A stretch of DNA of 38,105 nucleotides, taken from the NCBI GenBank assembly GCA_001898465.1, contig MKTX01000018.1:1-38105 (forward strand), read 5' to 3'. Position numbers and translations under genes: made by a program. Of this stretch, positions 15,768 through 24,583 are shown in pieces (within the stretch, counting starts at the first letter, position 1; the number at the start of each line of letters is the position of its first letter). The notes beneath the pieces are model-generated. The model ran no database searches and had not been told where the DNA came from. It saw only the letters and a list, made by a program, of their open reading frames with translations. Source of the DNA: Sphingobacteriales bacterium 39-19. Its GTDB lineage: Bacteria > Bacteroidota > Bacteroidia > Chitinophagales > Chitinophagaceae.

Positions 15768-17441
15768 ATGGATAACGCACACATAGCCGACCAGTTTTCA
15801 TTACTTTCCAAATTAATGGACATACATGGTGAAAATAGTTTTAAATCTAAATCCTATTCATCTGCCGCATTTGCCATTGAAAAATTACCGGTTCCTTTAT
15901 CTGAAATGCCACCCGAAAAGATTGCGGGCATCAAAGGCATCGGTTCCTCAACAGTTGAAAAAATCTTAGAAATCTTAAAAAATGGCCATTTAGCCGCATT
16001 GGAAGAAATAATTTTATCCACACCCCCGGGTGTAATTGAAATGCTCCGGATAAAAGGAATTGGCCCTAAAAAAATACACAGTATCTGGAAAGAAATGGAA
16101 ATTGAATCGGTGGGGGAATTACTTTATGCATGTAAAGAAAACAGGTTAAAATTATATAAAGGCTTTGGTGAAAAAACACAACAAAATGTAATTGAGTTTA
16201 TCGAATTTTATCTGAAAAATAAAGACAGCCACTTGTATGCCGATGCAGAAATTTTCTTACCTCAAATTCAACAATTTTTAGAAACCCTGTATCCCGGTTC
16301 TGTTATTTCACTAACTGGTAATGTAAAAAGACAGTTGCCTGTAGTAGATGCATTAGAATTTGTAATTGATTTACCGATAGCGGATTTAAAGAAAGAATTA
16401 AAAAAAATTGATAACATCCAAATCGAATCTGAAACTGCTGAACAACTTGTTATTTCAACAGCACTGGGCATCCATGTAAAGTTATATTCAGCCGGGGCCG
16501 ATCGTTATTATCCCCTTTTATTAAAAACATCTTCTTCCCAGGCATTTTATGAGGCGCTCCCGCCTGTTCCCCTTTCTTTAGATTCAGAAGAAAGTTATTT
16601 TAAAAGTATCCACCTGCCCTTTATTGCCGCCCCCTACCGGGAAAATCCGTCACTAGTAAGTAAACTGAAAGAGAACCCCGGATATTTACAAAATGTGATA
16701 CAGCTAAATGATATTAAGGGAATCATCCATTGCCATAGTAATTGGAGCGATGGCAGTAACAGCATTGATGAACTGGCTAACGCATGTATTCATTTAGGCC
16801 TGGAATACCTGGTTATGAGCGACCATAGTAAATCGGCTTTCTATGCAAATGGCCTTTCGGAAGACCGGGTAAAAGAACAACATCGATATATAGATGAGCT
16901 CAATAAAAAATGGGCGCCTTTTAAGATCTTTAAAAGTATTGAATGTGATATCTTATATGATGGGCGATTAGACTACCCGGATGTTGTTTTAGAAACCTTT
17001 GATCTGGTCATTGCTTCAGTACATAGCAATTTAAAAATGACTGAAGAAAAAGCAATGACACGGTTATTACAGGCAATTTCAAATCCCTATACCACCGTAT
17101 TAGGCCATATGACGGGCCGGCTTTTACTGAGCCGTGCCGGCTATCCGCTCAATCATAAAATGATTATAGATGCCTGTGCAGAAAACAATGTGGTGATTGA
17201 ATTAAATGCCAATCCGCACAGGCTGGATATAGATTGGGAACATATTGAATATGCACTTGAGCAAGGCGTAATGATTTCCATTGACCCCGATGCCCACAAT
17301 ATAGCAGGATTACAGGATATACAATATGGTGTATTAGTTGCTCAAAAAGCCATTGTAAAGCCGCACCAAAACTTAAGTAGTTTTAGTTTACCTGATTTGG
17401 AAGAATTCATACAAAAAAGAAAAGGGAAGAAACCCATATAA
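15768..17441 (+). CDS. polX: PolX-like protein: helix-hairpin-helix plus PHP phosphoesterase, polymerase site degenerate
   Basis: The 557-residue protein has the PolX order of domains. The 8-kDa-like and HhH region comes first (1-150, with IAGIKGIGSSTVEKI and LRIKGIGPKKI). A polymerase-like middle follows (about 155-290), then a C-terminal PHP domain (about 318-545). PHP metal ligands are clear: HCHSNWSDGS (His321, His323, Asp328), SDHS (353), IECD (392), SVHS (419) and DPDAH (510). In the middle domain the catalytic pattern GS...DxD reads TGNVKRQLPVVDALEF, so the second aspartate is Leu and the glycine-serine is GN. I expect 3'-5' exonuclease or phosphoesterase activity without DNA synthesis. 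It converges with the kinase gene 8 bases away. Confidence 0.85.
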   Translation: MDNAHIADQFSLLSKLMDIHGENSFKSKSYSSAAFAIEKLPVPLSEMPPEKIAGIKGIGSSTVEKILEILKNGHLAALEEIILSTPPGVIEMLRIKGIGPKKIHSIWKEMEIESVGELLYACKENRLKLYKGFGEKTQQNVIEFIEFYLKNKDSHLYADAEIFLPQIQQFLETLYPGSVISLTGNVKRQLPVVDALEFVIDLPIADLKKELKKIDNIQIESETAEQLVISTALGIHVKLYSAGADRYYPLLLKTSSSQAFYEALPPVPLSLDSEESYFKSIHLPFIAAPYRENPSLVSKLKENPGYLQNVIQLNDIKGIIHCHSNWSDGSNSIDELANACIHLGLEYLVMSDHSKSAFYANGLSEDRVKEQHRYIDELNKKWAPFKIFKSIECDILYDGRLDYPDVVLETFDLVIASVHSNLKMTEEKAMTRLLQAISNPYTTVLGHMTGRLLLSRAGYPLNHKMIIDACAENNVVIELNANPHRLDIDWEHIEYALEQGVMISIDPDAHNIAGLQDIQYGVLVAQKAIVKPHQNLSSFSLPDLEEFIQKRKGKKPI

Positions 17442-17449
17442 CAGTTTCA

Positions 17450-20400
17450 TCATTCCGTTTCTTCATATAAGGGGAACTCAATGGTAAAAATAGTACCCAT
17501 TCCGGCGGTCGTTTCAAAATAAATAATACCATTGCTGTGCTCCACAATTCTTTTACACATTGCTAAACCCAGGCCTGCACCCGAAGTTTTAGTGGTAAAA
17601 TTCGGCGTAAATATTTTTGCCCGGGCTTCCTCAGTAATTCCTTTGCCATTATCTTTTACCCGGATAGTAACTTTTTGTAAATCCAATACAGATGTAATTT
17701 CAATCTTCGGCTGTATACCTGCAGGCACCGCCTGTAAAGCATTTAAAATTAAATTGGTGAACAAGCGATTAATATGCGTTTTATCGGCATACACCCAGGC
17801 AGGATATTCTGGTATTTGCCATAAAAGACTGGCTTCATCATTGCCCAAATATAAATTACGCAAGGAGCGCAGCGCCTCATGCAGATCAATTTTTTCTTTT
17901 CTTGTATTTTCAAGATTGGCAAACTCACTAAATTCATTGGCAATGGTCGTTAAATGATTTATTTGTTCTACAAGGGTTTTTGCCATATTACCCGCCAGTT
18001 CATTGATGTTTGAAGATTTATTTTCTATTGAGCGTTGCAAAAATTGCAAACTCAGTTTCATAGGCGTAAGGGGATTCTTTATTTCATGGGCTACCTGCCT
18101 GGCCATTTCTTTCCAGGCTCCTTCCCGTTCTGTTTTTGCTAATTCAGCAGCGCTGGCATCTAATTTTTCTACCATCTTATTATATTCATTTACCAGGTCC
18201 TTAATTTCATCTTTACCAATCCATTCAATAGGCTCATTACGGGTACCTAAATGAATTTTTTTCATCTTTTCTGATATCAATGAAAAGGAATTGGTAATTC
18301 GGTTTGTGAGGAATAAGGATACAATGCCGGCAATAAGGAAAATAAAAGCATTTAAATTTATGATGGTTACTAAAAAGTTAGAAATCTCCTGCTTAAGCCG
18401 GGACTCCGAAGTAAAATAAGGAATATTTAAGTATGCATATTCCCTGCCATCGGCGCCCAGCACAGGTACATAATTACTTAAATAACGAAGCTTACCGATC
18501 TTTTCTGTTTGAAAGTAAAGGATTTCTTTCTCGTTGTGTAAATGGTAATACGCCTGGGGTTCCATCTTATTACTTACAATCCCTTTTACATAAGGCAAAG
18601 GAAGAGATGAAAATTTAAGGTTGCCGGAAAGGTCGTATAAATTCACATCTACACCATGTATATCTGCCATACGTTTAATGGTTTGATCAAACTGCTCTTC
18701 CTGCCCCATAGATAAGGTATCGTTCATTTGCCAGCCGTTGGATATGGAACGATTTATTTCTTTTTCTACTAACTTGATGGTATTACTTAATTTTTCCCGG
18801 TTATTGGATTCATATTTATTGATAAAAAATAAAATGGTAGCGATACCAATTACAAAAAAAGAGAGGATACTTATAAATAAAATGGTTCCATGTATCTGGT
18901 TCCTTATATTCAGGTTTATATGAGATAATATCTTATTCAAATGCAACCCGGAAATACGAAAAATATTGATTACCCAAAATAAGGCGCTCAGGATGAGAAA
19001 TCCGCAAAACAAGTATGAAAACAAAGTGATAGACTCAATAGATAAACTGTTTTCTTTGGCAATTACTACATATTTATCACCGCCCGCATTATACCAAAGC
19101 TCTGAATGGTTTTCTTTGCCTTTTATGGAGAGAAAATTATAATTGCCAAAATAACGGGCAGGTGGTTTGGTAGCAAAAGGATAATCGTTATGGCTGCTTA
19201 TTAATTTCTCCTTATTATAAACGGCATAGGCATATACCGATGAATTTTCAATACTATTATCCAGCCCTTTGCCGAACAATTCCGGGTAAAGGGTTTGTAC
19301 GCCGTTATTACGGGGTGTAACCACCAGGAAAACTTCGCCGATCTTTTTATCTGCAGTATCTAAAACCGTACGTTTAGCGATATAACTAAATTGGGCAAGC
19401 GATTCATCAAAATAATATAATCCCGGTATACCTGTGGGTTTTGCCTGTGTATTTAAAATGGCGTTCAGTTGATTGTACGTTACGGGTTCATCAAAAGCCA
19501 GGGGGTGCAGGTTTTCATCAAAAGCATAAATTTTAGTATCATACTTATTCCGATAGCTCGAAAAATTATTTTTAACCAGGCTGTCTTTAAAATACTCGTA
19601 ATCGTTTTTATTTTTGAACCTTGAAAAATTTTGGGCAAAGTAAACCGATCTAAAGTCGGTAAGCATGGTATTAATCAACACTTCACTGGCGGGGTCGGTT
19701 TTGGTAGCTAATATTTGAGCATAGTGCTTCCGGTTACGCAATTCTTTATCGGCATTTTCCATTACAATAACGGCAGTAATAGAAATAGAAAAAAAACAAA
19801 GCCAAAACACCATCCGGGAGGGTACAAAACGAGAGGTAATATAATTTATTTTATTGCTGAGCATGATGTATAAAAACAAAATTACCCAGAGTATTAAAAA
19901 TAATTCATACCCGCCCGTTAGTTTACCAATTCTCAGGCTCAGGTAACTGAGTGCCAGGATGCTGAATACAACAAAAAAACTATTAAATTCACCGGGAAAT
20001 AACTTTTGATGTAAATATAAAATTACCTGAGAAAGGAAATAATATCCCAATGCCACGCAACACAAAATAAAAAAGCCAATAACACTATAAACAGAAAGTG
20101 AAAAGAAATTTACTACATCAAATGATATTTGTGAATCGGCCACCAGGGACCGGATAATTTCACTACTGGTAAATGTTGCGAGCAATATGACAGCTGCCGG
20201 CAACGCCATGAGCAACCATTTTAAAAACTTTTGCCTCACTACAACAGGCTTCGGGTCTTTTAATCCATACAGGTGAACCCGTATGAAATTCATAATCCAG
20301 AAAAACAGGATCGCATTTATAAGTAAATCCCCTAAGGAACGAAGCAAACCCGAAGAAGCGTATACCGAAGGATCAAATAACTCAAACTGCCTGAAATTTA

Positions 20401-21154
20401 AAGGAATGGGTAAATAATAACTGAGTGACCTCAATATTAAAATCATCAACAGCAAAAACAAAGTGCCTTTATAAATACTAAAATTTGTGGCTATAAATGA
20501 GGCCAGGTTATGCAGCATAAGCAATACCAGGAAAGCGGCCAATAGCCTTAATACAATGGATAACCCCGTATTCCGGTAGTCATCATTTTTTTGTTTTTGT
20601 ACGATGGAAAATAAAGCCTTTCCATTATTGGCACGTATGACGGCCCCTTTTAACGTATCGGTTTCGATGTTGTAATTATGGGTAATGGGGGTAGCGGCAG
20701 TAAATGTATTTTGTAAATATTCATTAGAAATAATATAGTCCCATTTTACCGGGATTAACGATACCGCTATTAATGAATGTACATTTACTTTGTGCCATAC
20801 ATAATACCCATTAGAAAGCTTTCTAAATCCTTCTTTTGCGGCTGAGGCCAGGATTGCTGAATCGGGCAGGATAATATTGGTATTCCAAAAAAGTAAATCA
20901 GCAGGCAGCCCTGCATTTTGAGCATAAAAAAAAATAAAAAAATCCTTTTTCATGCATTCTTCCAGGCGCTCCTGGGGTATTTCTCCTGTTTGCAGGGATT
21001 GTAAAAATGAAGTATCAGAAATTACGGCACTCATTTGCCGCTCGGGGGATTGTACCCGTTTAGTAATAATTTGTTCTACTTTTTGAAGACTGGCATTGGC
21101 GCTCCAATAATTATCTATAATAAATGAAAATGTAACCAGCCAGGCTGCTGCCAA
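17450..21154 (-). CDS. NtrY-like membrane sensor histidine kinase
   Basis: This 1234-residue kinase has an N-terminal membrane segment, a periplasmic region, a block of several hydrophobic helices (about 200-470), a second extracytoplasmic region, more membrane helices, a HAMP-like linker, then the kinase core. The H-box is RQVAHEIKNPLTPMKLSLQF (about 1015), the N-box NLILNALQAVP, G1 VKDNGKGI and G2 GAGLGLAMCKRIVEHS. The ...KNPLTPM H-box is typical of NtrY-type kinases. No response regulator is adjacent. The TTG at 21154 cuts into the first membrane helix. In-frame codons upstream read NELKRKSVWLVL and fit the protein, but contain no ATG, GTG or TTG, so the true start is unclear (perhaps ATT near 21215). 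It follows mazG on the same strand. Confidence 0.88.
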   Translation of the reverse strand: MAAAWLVTFSFIIDNYWSANASLQKVEQIITKRVQSPERQMSAVISDTSFLQSLQTGEIPQERLEECMKKDFFIFFYAQNAGLPADLLFWNTNIILPDSAILASAAKEGFRKLSNGYYVWHKVNVHSLIAVSLIPVKWDYIISNEYLQNTFTAATPITHNYNIETDTLKGAVIRANNGKALFSIVQKQKNDDYRNTGLSIVLRLLAAFLVLLMLHNLASFIATNFSIYKGTLFLLLMILILRSLSYYLPIPLNFRQFELFDPSVYASSGLLRSLGDLLINAILFFWIMNFIRVHLYGLKDPKPVVVRQKFLKWLLMALPAAVILLATFTSSEIIRSLVADSQISFDVVNFFSLSVYSVIGFFILCCVALGYYFLSQVILYLHQKLFPGEFNSFFVVFSILALSYLSLRIGKLTGGYELFLILWVILFLYIMLSNKINYITSRFVPSRMVFWLCFFSISITAVIVMENADKELRNRKHYAQILATKTDPASEVLINTMLTDFRSVYFAQNFSRFKNKNDYEYFKDSLVKNNFSSYRNKYDTKIYAFDENLHPLAFDEPVTYNQLNAILNTQAKPTGIPGLYYFDESLAQFSYIAKRTVLDTADKKIGEVFLVVTPRNNGVQTLYPELFGKGLDNSIENSSVYAYAVYNKEKLISSHNDYPFATKPPARYFGNYNFLSIKGKENHSELWYNAGGDKYVVIAKENSLSIESITLFSYLFCGFLILSALFWVINIFRISGLHLNKILSHINLNIRNQIHGTILFISILSFFVIGIATILFFINKYESNNREKLSNTIKLVEKEINRSISNGWQMNDTLSMGQEEQFDQTIKRMADIHGVDVNLYDLSGNLKFSSLPLPYVKGIVSNKMEPQAYYHLHNEKEILYFQTEKIGKLRYLSNYVPVLGADGREYAYLNIPYFTSESRLKQEISNFLVTIINLNAFIFLIAGIVSLFLTNRITNSFSLISEKMKKIHLGTRNEPIEWIGKDEIKDLVNEYNKMVEKLDASAAELAKTEREGAWKEMARQVAHEIKNPLTPMKLSLQFLQRSIENKSSNINELAGNMAKTLVEQINHLTTIANEFSEFANLENTRKEKIDLHEALRSLRNLYLGNDEASLLWQIPEYPAWVYADKTHINRLFTNLILNALQAVPAGIQPKIEITSVLDLQKVTIRVKDNGKGITEEARAKIFTPNFTTKTSGAGLGLAMCKRIVEHSNGIIYFETTAGMGTIFTIEFPLYEETE

Positions 21155-21225
21155 TACCAGCCATACAGACTTACGCTTTAGCTCATTGGGTAATATTTTT
21201 TTTTGTGTGTGAATAATTAAGTAAT

Positions 21226-21996
21226 TTATTTCTCTTTCATTTTAATGGTATTCCAAAGGGTATCCATTTGCGCCAACGTCATATCATGCAGGAAAGTGCC
21301 CTGACTCCTGGCTGCTGTTTCCATTTGTGTAAAACGATTCATAAATTTTTTATTCGTTCTTTCCAATGCATTCTCCGCATCTACCTTCAAAAACCGGGCA
21401 AAATTTACCAATGAGAACAATACGTCGCCCATTTCATCTTCTATTTTATCTGCCTGGCCTGTTTTAGCCGCTTCCCGGAGTTCGTCCATTTCTTCTTCCA
21501 CCTTTTTCCATACATCTGCTGTATTATCCCATTCAAAACCTACCTGCTTTGATTTTTCCTGCAGCCGTATGGCTTTTACCAATGCCGGCAAAGATTTTGG
21601 CACACCCCCCAAAACTGATTTTTTACCCTGGGCCAGTTTTATTTTTTCCCAATTTTGTTTTACTTCCTCTTCATCCTGAACTTTTACATCGCCATAAATA
21701 TGGGGATGCCTTACAATGAGTTTTTCGCAAACTCCGTTTATCACTTCTTCCAGTGTAAATGCATTTTTTTCTGTTCCTATTTTTGCATAAAAAATAATAT
21801 GCAATAACAGGTCGCCCAGCTCTTCCCGTAACCCGGGTAAATCATTTTCTGTAATGGCATCGGCCAGTTCGTAAGTTTCTTCAATGGTGAGATGCCGCAG
21901 GGTTTCCAGGGTTTGCTTTTTATCCCAGGGACATTTTTCCCTGAGTTCATCCATAATTTTCACCAGGCGGAGAAAGGCAGTAGCAACAGGTTCCAT
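21226..21996 (-). CDS. mazG: Nucleoside triphosphate pyrophosphohydrolase MazG
   Basis: The enzyme hydrolyses NTPs and dNTPs to the monophosphate and pyrophosphate and cleans damaged nucleotides. I start at the ATG at 21996 (MEPVATAFLRLVKIMDELRE); an ATG at 22038 would add 14 residues and run into the upstream gene. The resulting 256 residues match the usual length. There are two MazG domains. The first has CPWDKKQTLETLRHLTIEE, EETYEL and LREELGDLLLHI; the second has WKKVEEEMDELREA and EDEMGDVLFSLVN, with the acidic EExxE and ExxD metal-binding motifs in both. It starts 4 bases after the DUF3667 gene. Confidence 0.94.
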   Translation of the reverse strand: MEPVATAFLRLVKIMDELREKCPWDKKQTLETLRHLTIEETYELADAITENDLPGLREELGDLLLHIIFYAKIGTEKNAFTLEEVINGVCEKLIVRHPHIYGDVKVQDEEEVKQNWEKIKLAQGKKSVLGGVPKSLPALVKAIRLQEKSKQVGFEWDNTADVWKKVEEEMDELREAAKTGQADKIEDEMGDVLFSLVNFARFLKVDAENALERTNKKFMNRFTQMETAARSQGTFLHDMTLAQMDTLWNTIKMKEK

Positions 21997-22000
21997 AAAA

Positions 22001-23035
22001 CTATAATTTGATAAAGAGATATAAAAAGAAGAATGCAAAAAGCAAAATGGTAATAAATAACAACCACATATTAAGCAAAAACATTTTTAATAATGTTTTA
22101 CCCCTGCCTTGTTGATAAAAATTACGCATGGCTCTTGCCTGGTAGAAAAAAATACCGATAGTTAAAAGAACAAGGATATCGCTTAATATAGCCCCATTAT
22201 AATAATCCTGCAATTTTTGTATGGATAAAATGATTAGTAAGATCATAAACACAAAAACATAGAGGTAAATGCTAAATACAGCATGGCTCACAAAGTTGAA
22301 GGATTTGTGCCGCCAATAAAGAAGGCTTAAAAAAAAGGCAAATAAAGGCAAAGAAATAATTAACATTTGCGGAAAGTGATGCCTGAATTGTTCTTTTAAA
22401 TTTGTCCATAAGCTTTTCTCCCCCTGGGTACCTTTATATTTACTGCGCAAACTGATGGCTTTCCTTTCTATTTTTTGCACCAGGAAGTTATCCTTAATTT
22501 TTCCTGCTTGCAATAATGAGTCATATTCGGCCACTGTTTTATACTTAGTTTTTAATATGGAATTGGAAGTATCTTTAAATACCTGGTACTGCTGCCGGGT
22601 AAGGGGCTTACCCTTATTGATTGCTGCAGTATAATTAAGAAAAGCGATAGAATCCATGGCAGCCACTTGTTCATCCGTTTTTCCAAAATTGATATGGATA
22701 CCGGGCTCCGATTCTGATTTACTAAAAAAACTGAATAAAAGAAGGAAAAATATAAAAGAAGTAAAAATATATAACCTTACCGGGTTCAGGTAACTGGCCC
22801 TACGGCCTATTTTATATTCATTGGGCAAGAAACCGGGTTTACATAACAAGAGTTTTATGGTTGTAAAAAATTTACCGTCAAAATGAGTGATATCATTAAA
22901 GAAATGAGTAATTAAATGCCAGGCAGTTTCTACGGGCTCCACATTTTCCTGCCCGCAAATACTACAATACCGGTTTGTAATTTCTGCATTACAATTGAGG
23001 CAATTCTTTTCTTTCCGCTCTTTTAAATGACTCAA
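22001..23035 (-). CDS. DUF3667 membrane protein with N-terminal zinc ribbon
   Basis: This 344-residue protein opens with a zinc-ribbon-like motif (CLNCNAEI...YCSICGQEN, residues 13-33). Next comes the DUF3667 signature: HFFNDITHFDGKFFTTIKLL, LLCKPGFLPNEYKIGRR and LNPVRLYIFTSFIFF. One membrane segment follows this block, and three or four more occupy residues about 230-344. The family is common in Bacteroidota and has no known function. It heads a minus-strand unit with mazG (4-base gap) and the sensor kinase. Confidence 0.85.
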   Translation of the reverse strand: MSHLKERKEKNCLNCNAEITNRYCSICGQENVEPVETAWHLITHFFNDITHFDGKFFTTIKLLLCKPGFLPNEYKIGRRASYLNPVRLYIFTSFIFFLLLFSFFSKSESEPGIHINFGKTDEQVAAMDSIAFLNYTAAINKGKPLTRQQYQVFKDTSNSILKTKYKTVAEYDSLLQAGKIKDNFLVQKIERKAISLRSKYKGTQGEKSLWTNLKEQFRHHFPQMLIISLPLFAFFLSLLYWRHKSFNFVSHAVFSIYLYVFVFMILLIILSIQKLQDYYNGAILSDILVLLTIGIFFYQARAMRNFYQQGRGKTLLKMFLLNMWLLFITILLFAFFFLYLFIKL

Positions 23036-23102
23036 ACTACTTTTTTTTGTTAAAAATAATAAAGTTTAATCCTTTATTACCATTAAACATGGTTATACAT
23101 AG

Positions 23103-23110
23103 TATTTTTG
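23103..23110 (+). promoter_or_regulatory. -7-like promoter element before the secreted protein gene
   Basis: TATTTTTG fits TAnnTTTG and lies 37 bases before the ATG at 23148. A clear -33 TTG is not seen. The gap 23036-23147 also serves the divergent DUF3667 unit. Confidence 0.45.
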
Positions 23111-23147
23111 GCAAAATTGCGGGGAACAAAACCCTCCCTTACTTCAC

Positions 23148-23978
23148 ATGAATAAAATTATTGTAATCTTCTTCGTTTTGATGCTTGCCGTAAACCCTTT
23201 ACACGCCCAATATTATTATAAAGATATTCTTACCAATAAGGAATTGCTTACTACCATGCAGCGGTATAAGGAAAATAAAATAAAAAATGTATCCATTGAA
23301 AGTTTTGAAGCAGACGGGCTGCCCAGCGAAGGGTTTATTTGCAGCCGTAAAATTTCAAAAGATTATAAAACCGTCACCCTCTTCACCCGCTCAAATATGG
23401 TAGCCCCTTCCCTTTTCATATCCCGGTTTAATGAGGATGGTACCCTGTCTTCTACTTACGACAGTTCTGATATTTCAGTTACTGCCATACAATATACTTA
23501 CGACGATAAAAAAAGGATTCATTCCATATTGTCCCGCATACATTCCACTGATGATGATTTTACCAATGAAATAAAAGAAGAACATCTCTATTTGTATGAA
23601 AACAAAAGCGTTCCTGCCAAAATGATCCGTATCCGCAACCTCACCGATAGTACCCTCATTTTATTTGCCAATGATGAAAATGGAAACATTGGAATTGAAA
23701 AAGATACCCGTAGTGGCACAAAATATTATTACTATTATGATAATAAACAAAGGCTAACCAGCGTAGTACAGGAAAATGATTTTAAAATAAGGCCCGTTCC
23801 CGATTATATTTTTCAATACAATAACCAGGACAATATTACCCAAATGATTGTAACAGCCGAAGGGGGTAACAATTATGTTACCTGGAAATACGGTTATGAA
23901 GATGGGCTCAGGATTTGGGAAAAATGCTACGGGAAAGACAAACGCCTGGTGGGATCTATAGAATATCATTACAAATAA
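23148..23978 (+). CDS. Secreted protein with YD-repeat-like segments, unknown function
   Basis: This 276-residue protein has a signal peptide (MNKIIVIFFVLMLAVNPLHA, then Q). The mature region is rich in Tyr and Asp and has short repeated strands such as YTYDDKKRIHSI, YYYDNKQRLTSV, FQYNNQDNITQM and KYGYEDGLRIWEK. These resemble the Y-D repeats of RHS and wall-associated proteins and of Bacteroidota lipoproteins that form beta-strands. There is no lipobox cysteine. I do not recognise a specific family. It has its own promoter and stands alone before the Rrf2 gene. Confidence 0.7.
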   Translation: MNKIIVIFFVLMLAVNPLHAQYYYKDILTNKELLTTMQRYKENKIKNVSIESFEADGLPSEGFICSRKISKDYKTVTLFTRSNMVAPSLFISRFNEDGTLSSTYDSSDISVTAIQYTYDDKKRIHSILSRIHSTDDDFTNEIKEEHLYLYENKSVPAKMIRIRNLTDSTLILFANDENGNIGIEKDTRSGTKYYYYYDNKQRLTSVVQENDFKIRPVPDYIFQYNNQDNITQMIVTAEGGNNYVTWKYGYEDGLRIWEKCYGKDKRLVGSIEYHYK

Positions 23979-24035
23979 ACGCCGGGTTATACCCGCCTCT
24001 TCCCTCCACCGGATCAGTTCCCGTATATAAGCATT

Positions 24036-24059
24036 ATAAAAGATATTTTTATCTTTTAT
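24036..24059 (+). promoter_or_regulatory. Perfect 24-bp inverted repeat, likely Rrf2 operator
   Basis: ATAAAAGATA (24036-24045), four T, then TATCTTTTAT (24050-24059) form a perfect inverted repeat. It overlaps the expected -33 region of the promoter at 24074. The AAGAT...ATCTT core resembles the binding sites of NsrR/IscR-type Rrf2 proteins. It has too few G or C to be a terminator. Confidence 0.6.
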
Positions 24060-24073
24060 TAAATTATCTGCCT

Positions 24074-24081
24074 TATATTTG
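24074..24081 (+). promoter_or_regulatory. -7 promoter element of the Rrf2 gene
   Basis: TATATTTG is an exact TAnnTTTG match, followed by CCCC. It lies 16 bases before the ATG at 24098 and 14 bases after the inverted repeat. Confidence 0.65.
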
Positions 24082-24097
24082 CCCCATTCATTTTTAT

Positions 24098-24538
24098 ATG
24101 TTTTCAAAAACTTGCGAATATGCGATCCGGGCCGTTTTATACATTGCACAAATGTCAAAAAATGGTGATAAAGTGAGTATTAAATCTATCTCTAAAGGGA
24201 TAGATTCACCTGAACATTTTATCGCTAAAATTTTACAGGAGTTAAGTAAAAAAGGCCTGGTACAATCATTAAAGGGACCCACAGGAGGATTTTATCTTTC
24301 TGAACAATCAAAAAAACACAGCCTGGCCGATATCGTAAGAGCCATTGATGGCGAAAAAATATTTACCGGCTGTGGCCTGGGAATTGGGCAGTGCAGCGAA
24401 GAATTTCCCTGCCCCATACACAATGATTTTAAAATGATCAGGAAAAAGTTATTTGATTTGCTGCAAAAAACAAAAGTCAATGAATTTAATAATCAATTAG
24501 AAATGCAACTGGCCTTTTTAAAGAAAAATCATAACTAA
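24098..24538 (+). CDS. Rrf2-family transcription regulator with three-Cys Fe-S motif
   Basis: The product is 146 residues. The ATG at 24098 gives MFSKTCEYAIRAVLYIA, the usual Rrf2 start; upstream in-frame codons run through the promoter and are rejected. The winged helix-turn-helix includes VSIKSISKGI and LSKKGLVQSLKGPTGGFYLS. Cys92, Cys99 and Cys105 (CGLGIGQCSEEFPC) are spaced Cx6Cx5C, close to NsrR, IscR and RirA, which bind [4Fe-4S] or [2Fe-2S] clusters. It probably senses nitric oxide, oxygen or Fe-S status. Its position 45 bases before the oxidase operon and the operator-like repeat suggest it regulates itself and that operon. Confidence 0.9.
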   Translation: MFSKTCEYAIRAVLYIAQMSKNGDKVSIKSISKGIDSPEHFIAKILQELSKKGLVQSLKGPTGGFYLSEQSKKHSLADIVRAIDGEKIFTGCGLGIGQCSEEFPCPIHNDFKMIRKKLFDLLQKTKVNEFNNQLEMQLAFLKKNHN

Positions 24539-24547
24539 ATTATTCAT

Positions 24548-24580
24548 ATAAAAGATGAACATCGGATTTTAATATCTCAT
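24548..24580 (+). promoter_or_regulatory. Half-site matching the Rrf2 operator, before ccoN
   Basis: ATAAAAGATG (24548-24557) repeats nine bases of the arm at 24036-24045. A weak opposite half, TATCTCATTTT, begins at 24573. A short palindrome GATGAACATC lies at 24554-24563. The site is within 40 bases of the ccoN ATG. Confidence 0.4.
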
Positions 24581-24583
24581 TTT

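Noticed and set aside
24036..24059. Inverted repeat read as a terminator for the upstream secreted-protein gene
   Set aside because: The stem is almost all A and T and would be too weak; its place over a promoter fits an operator better.
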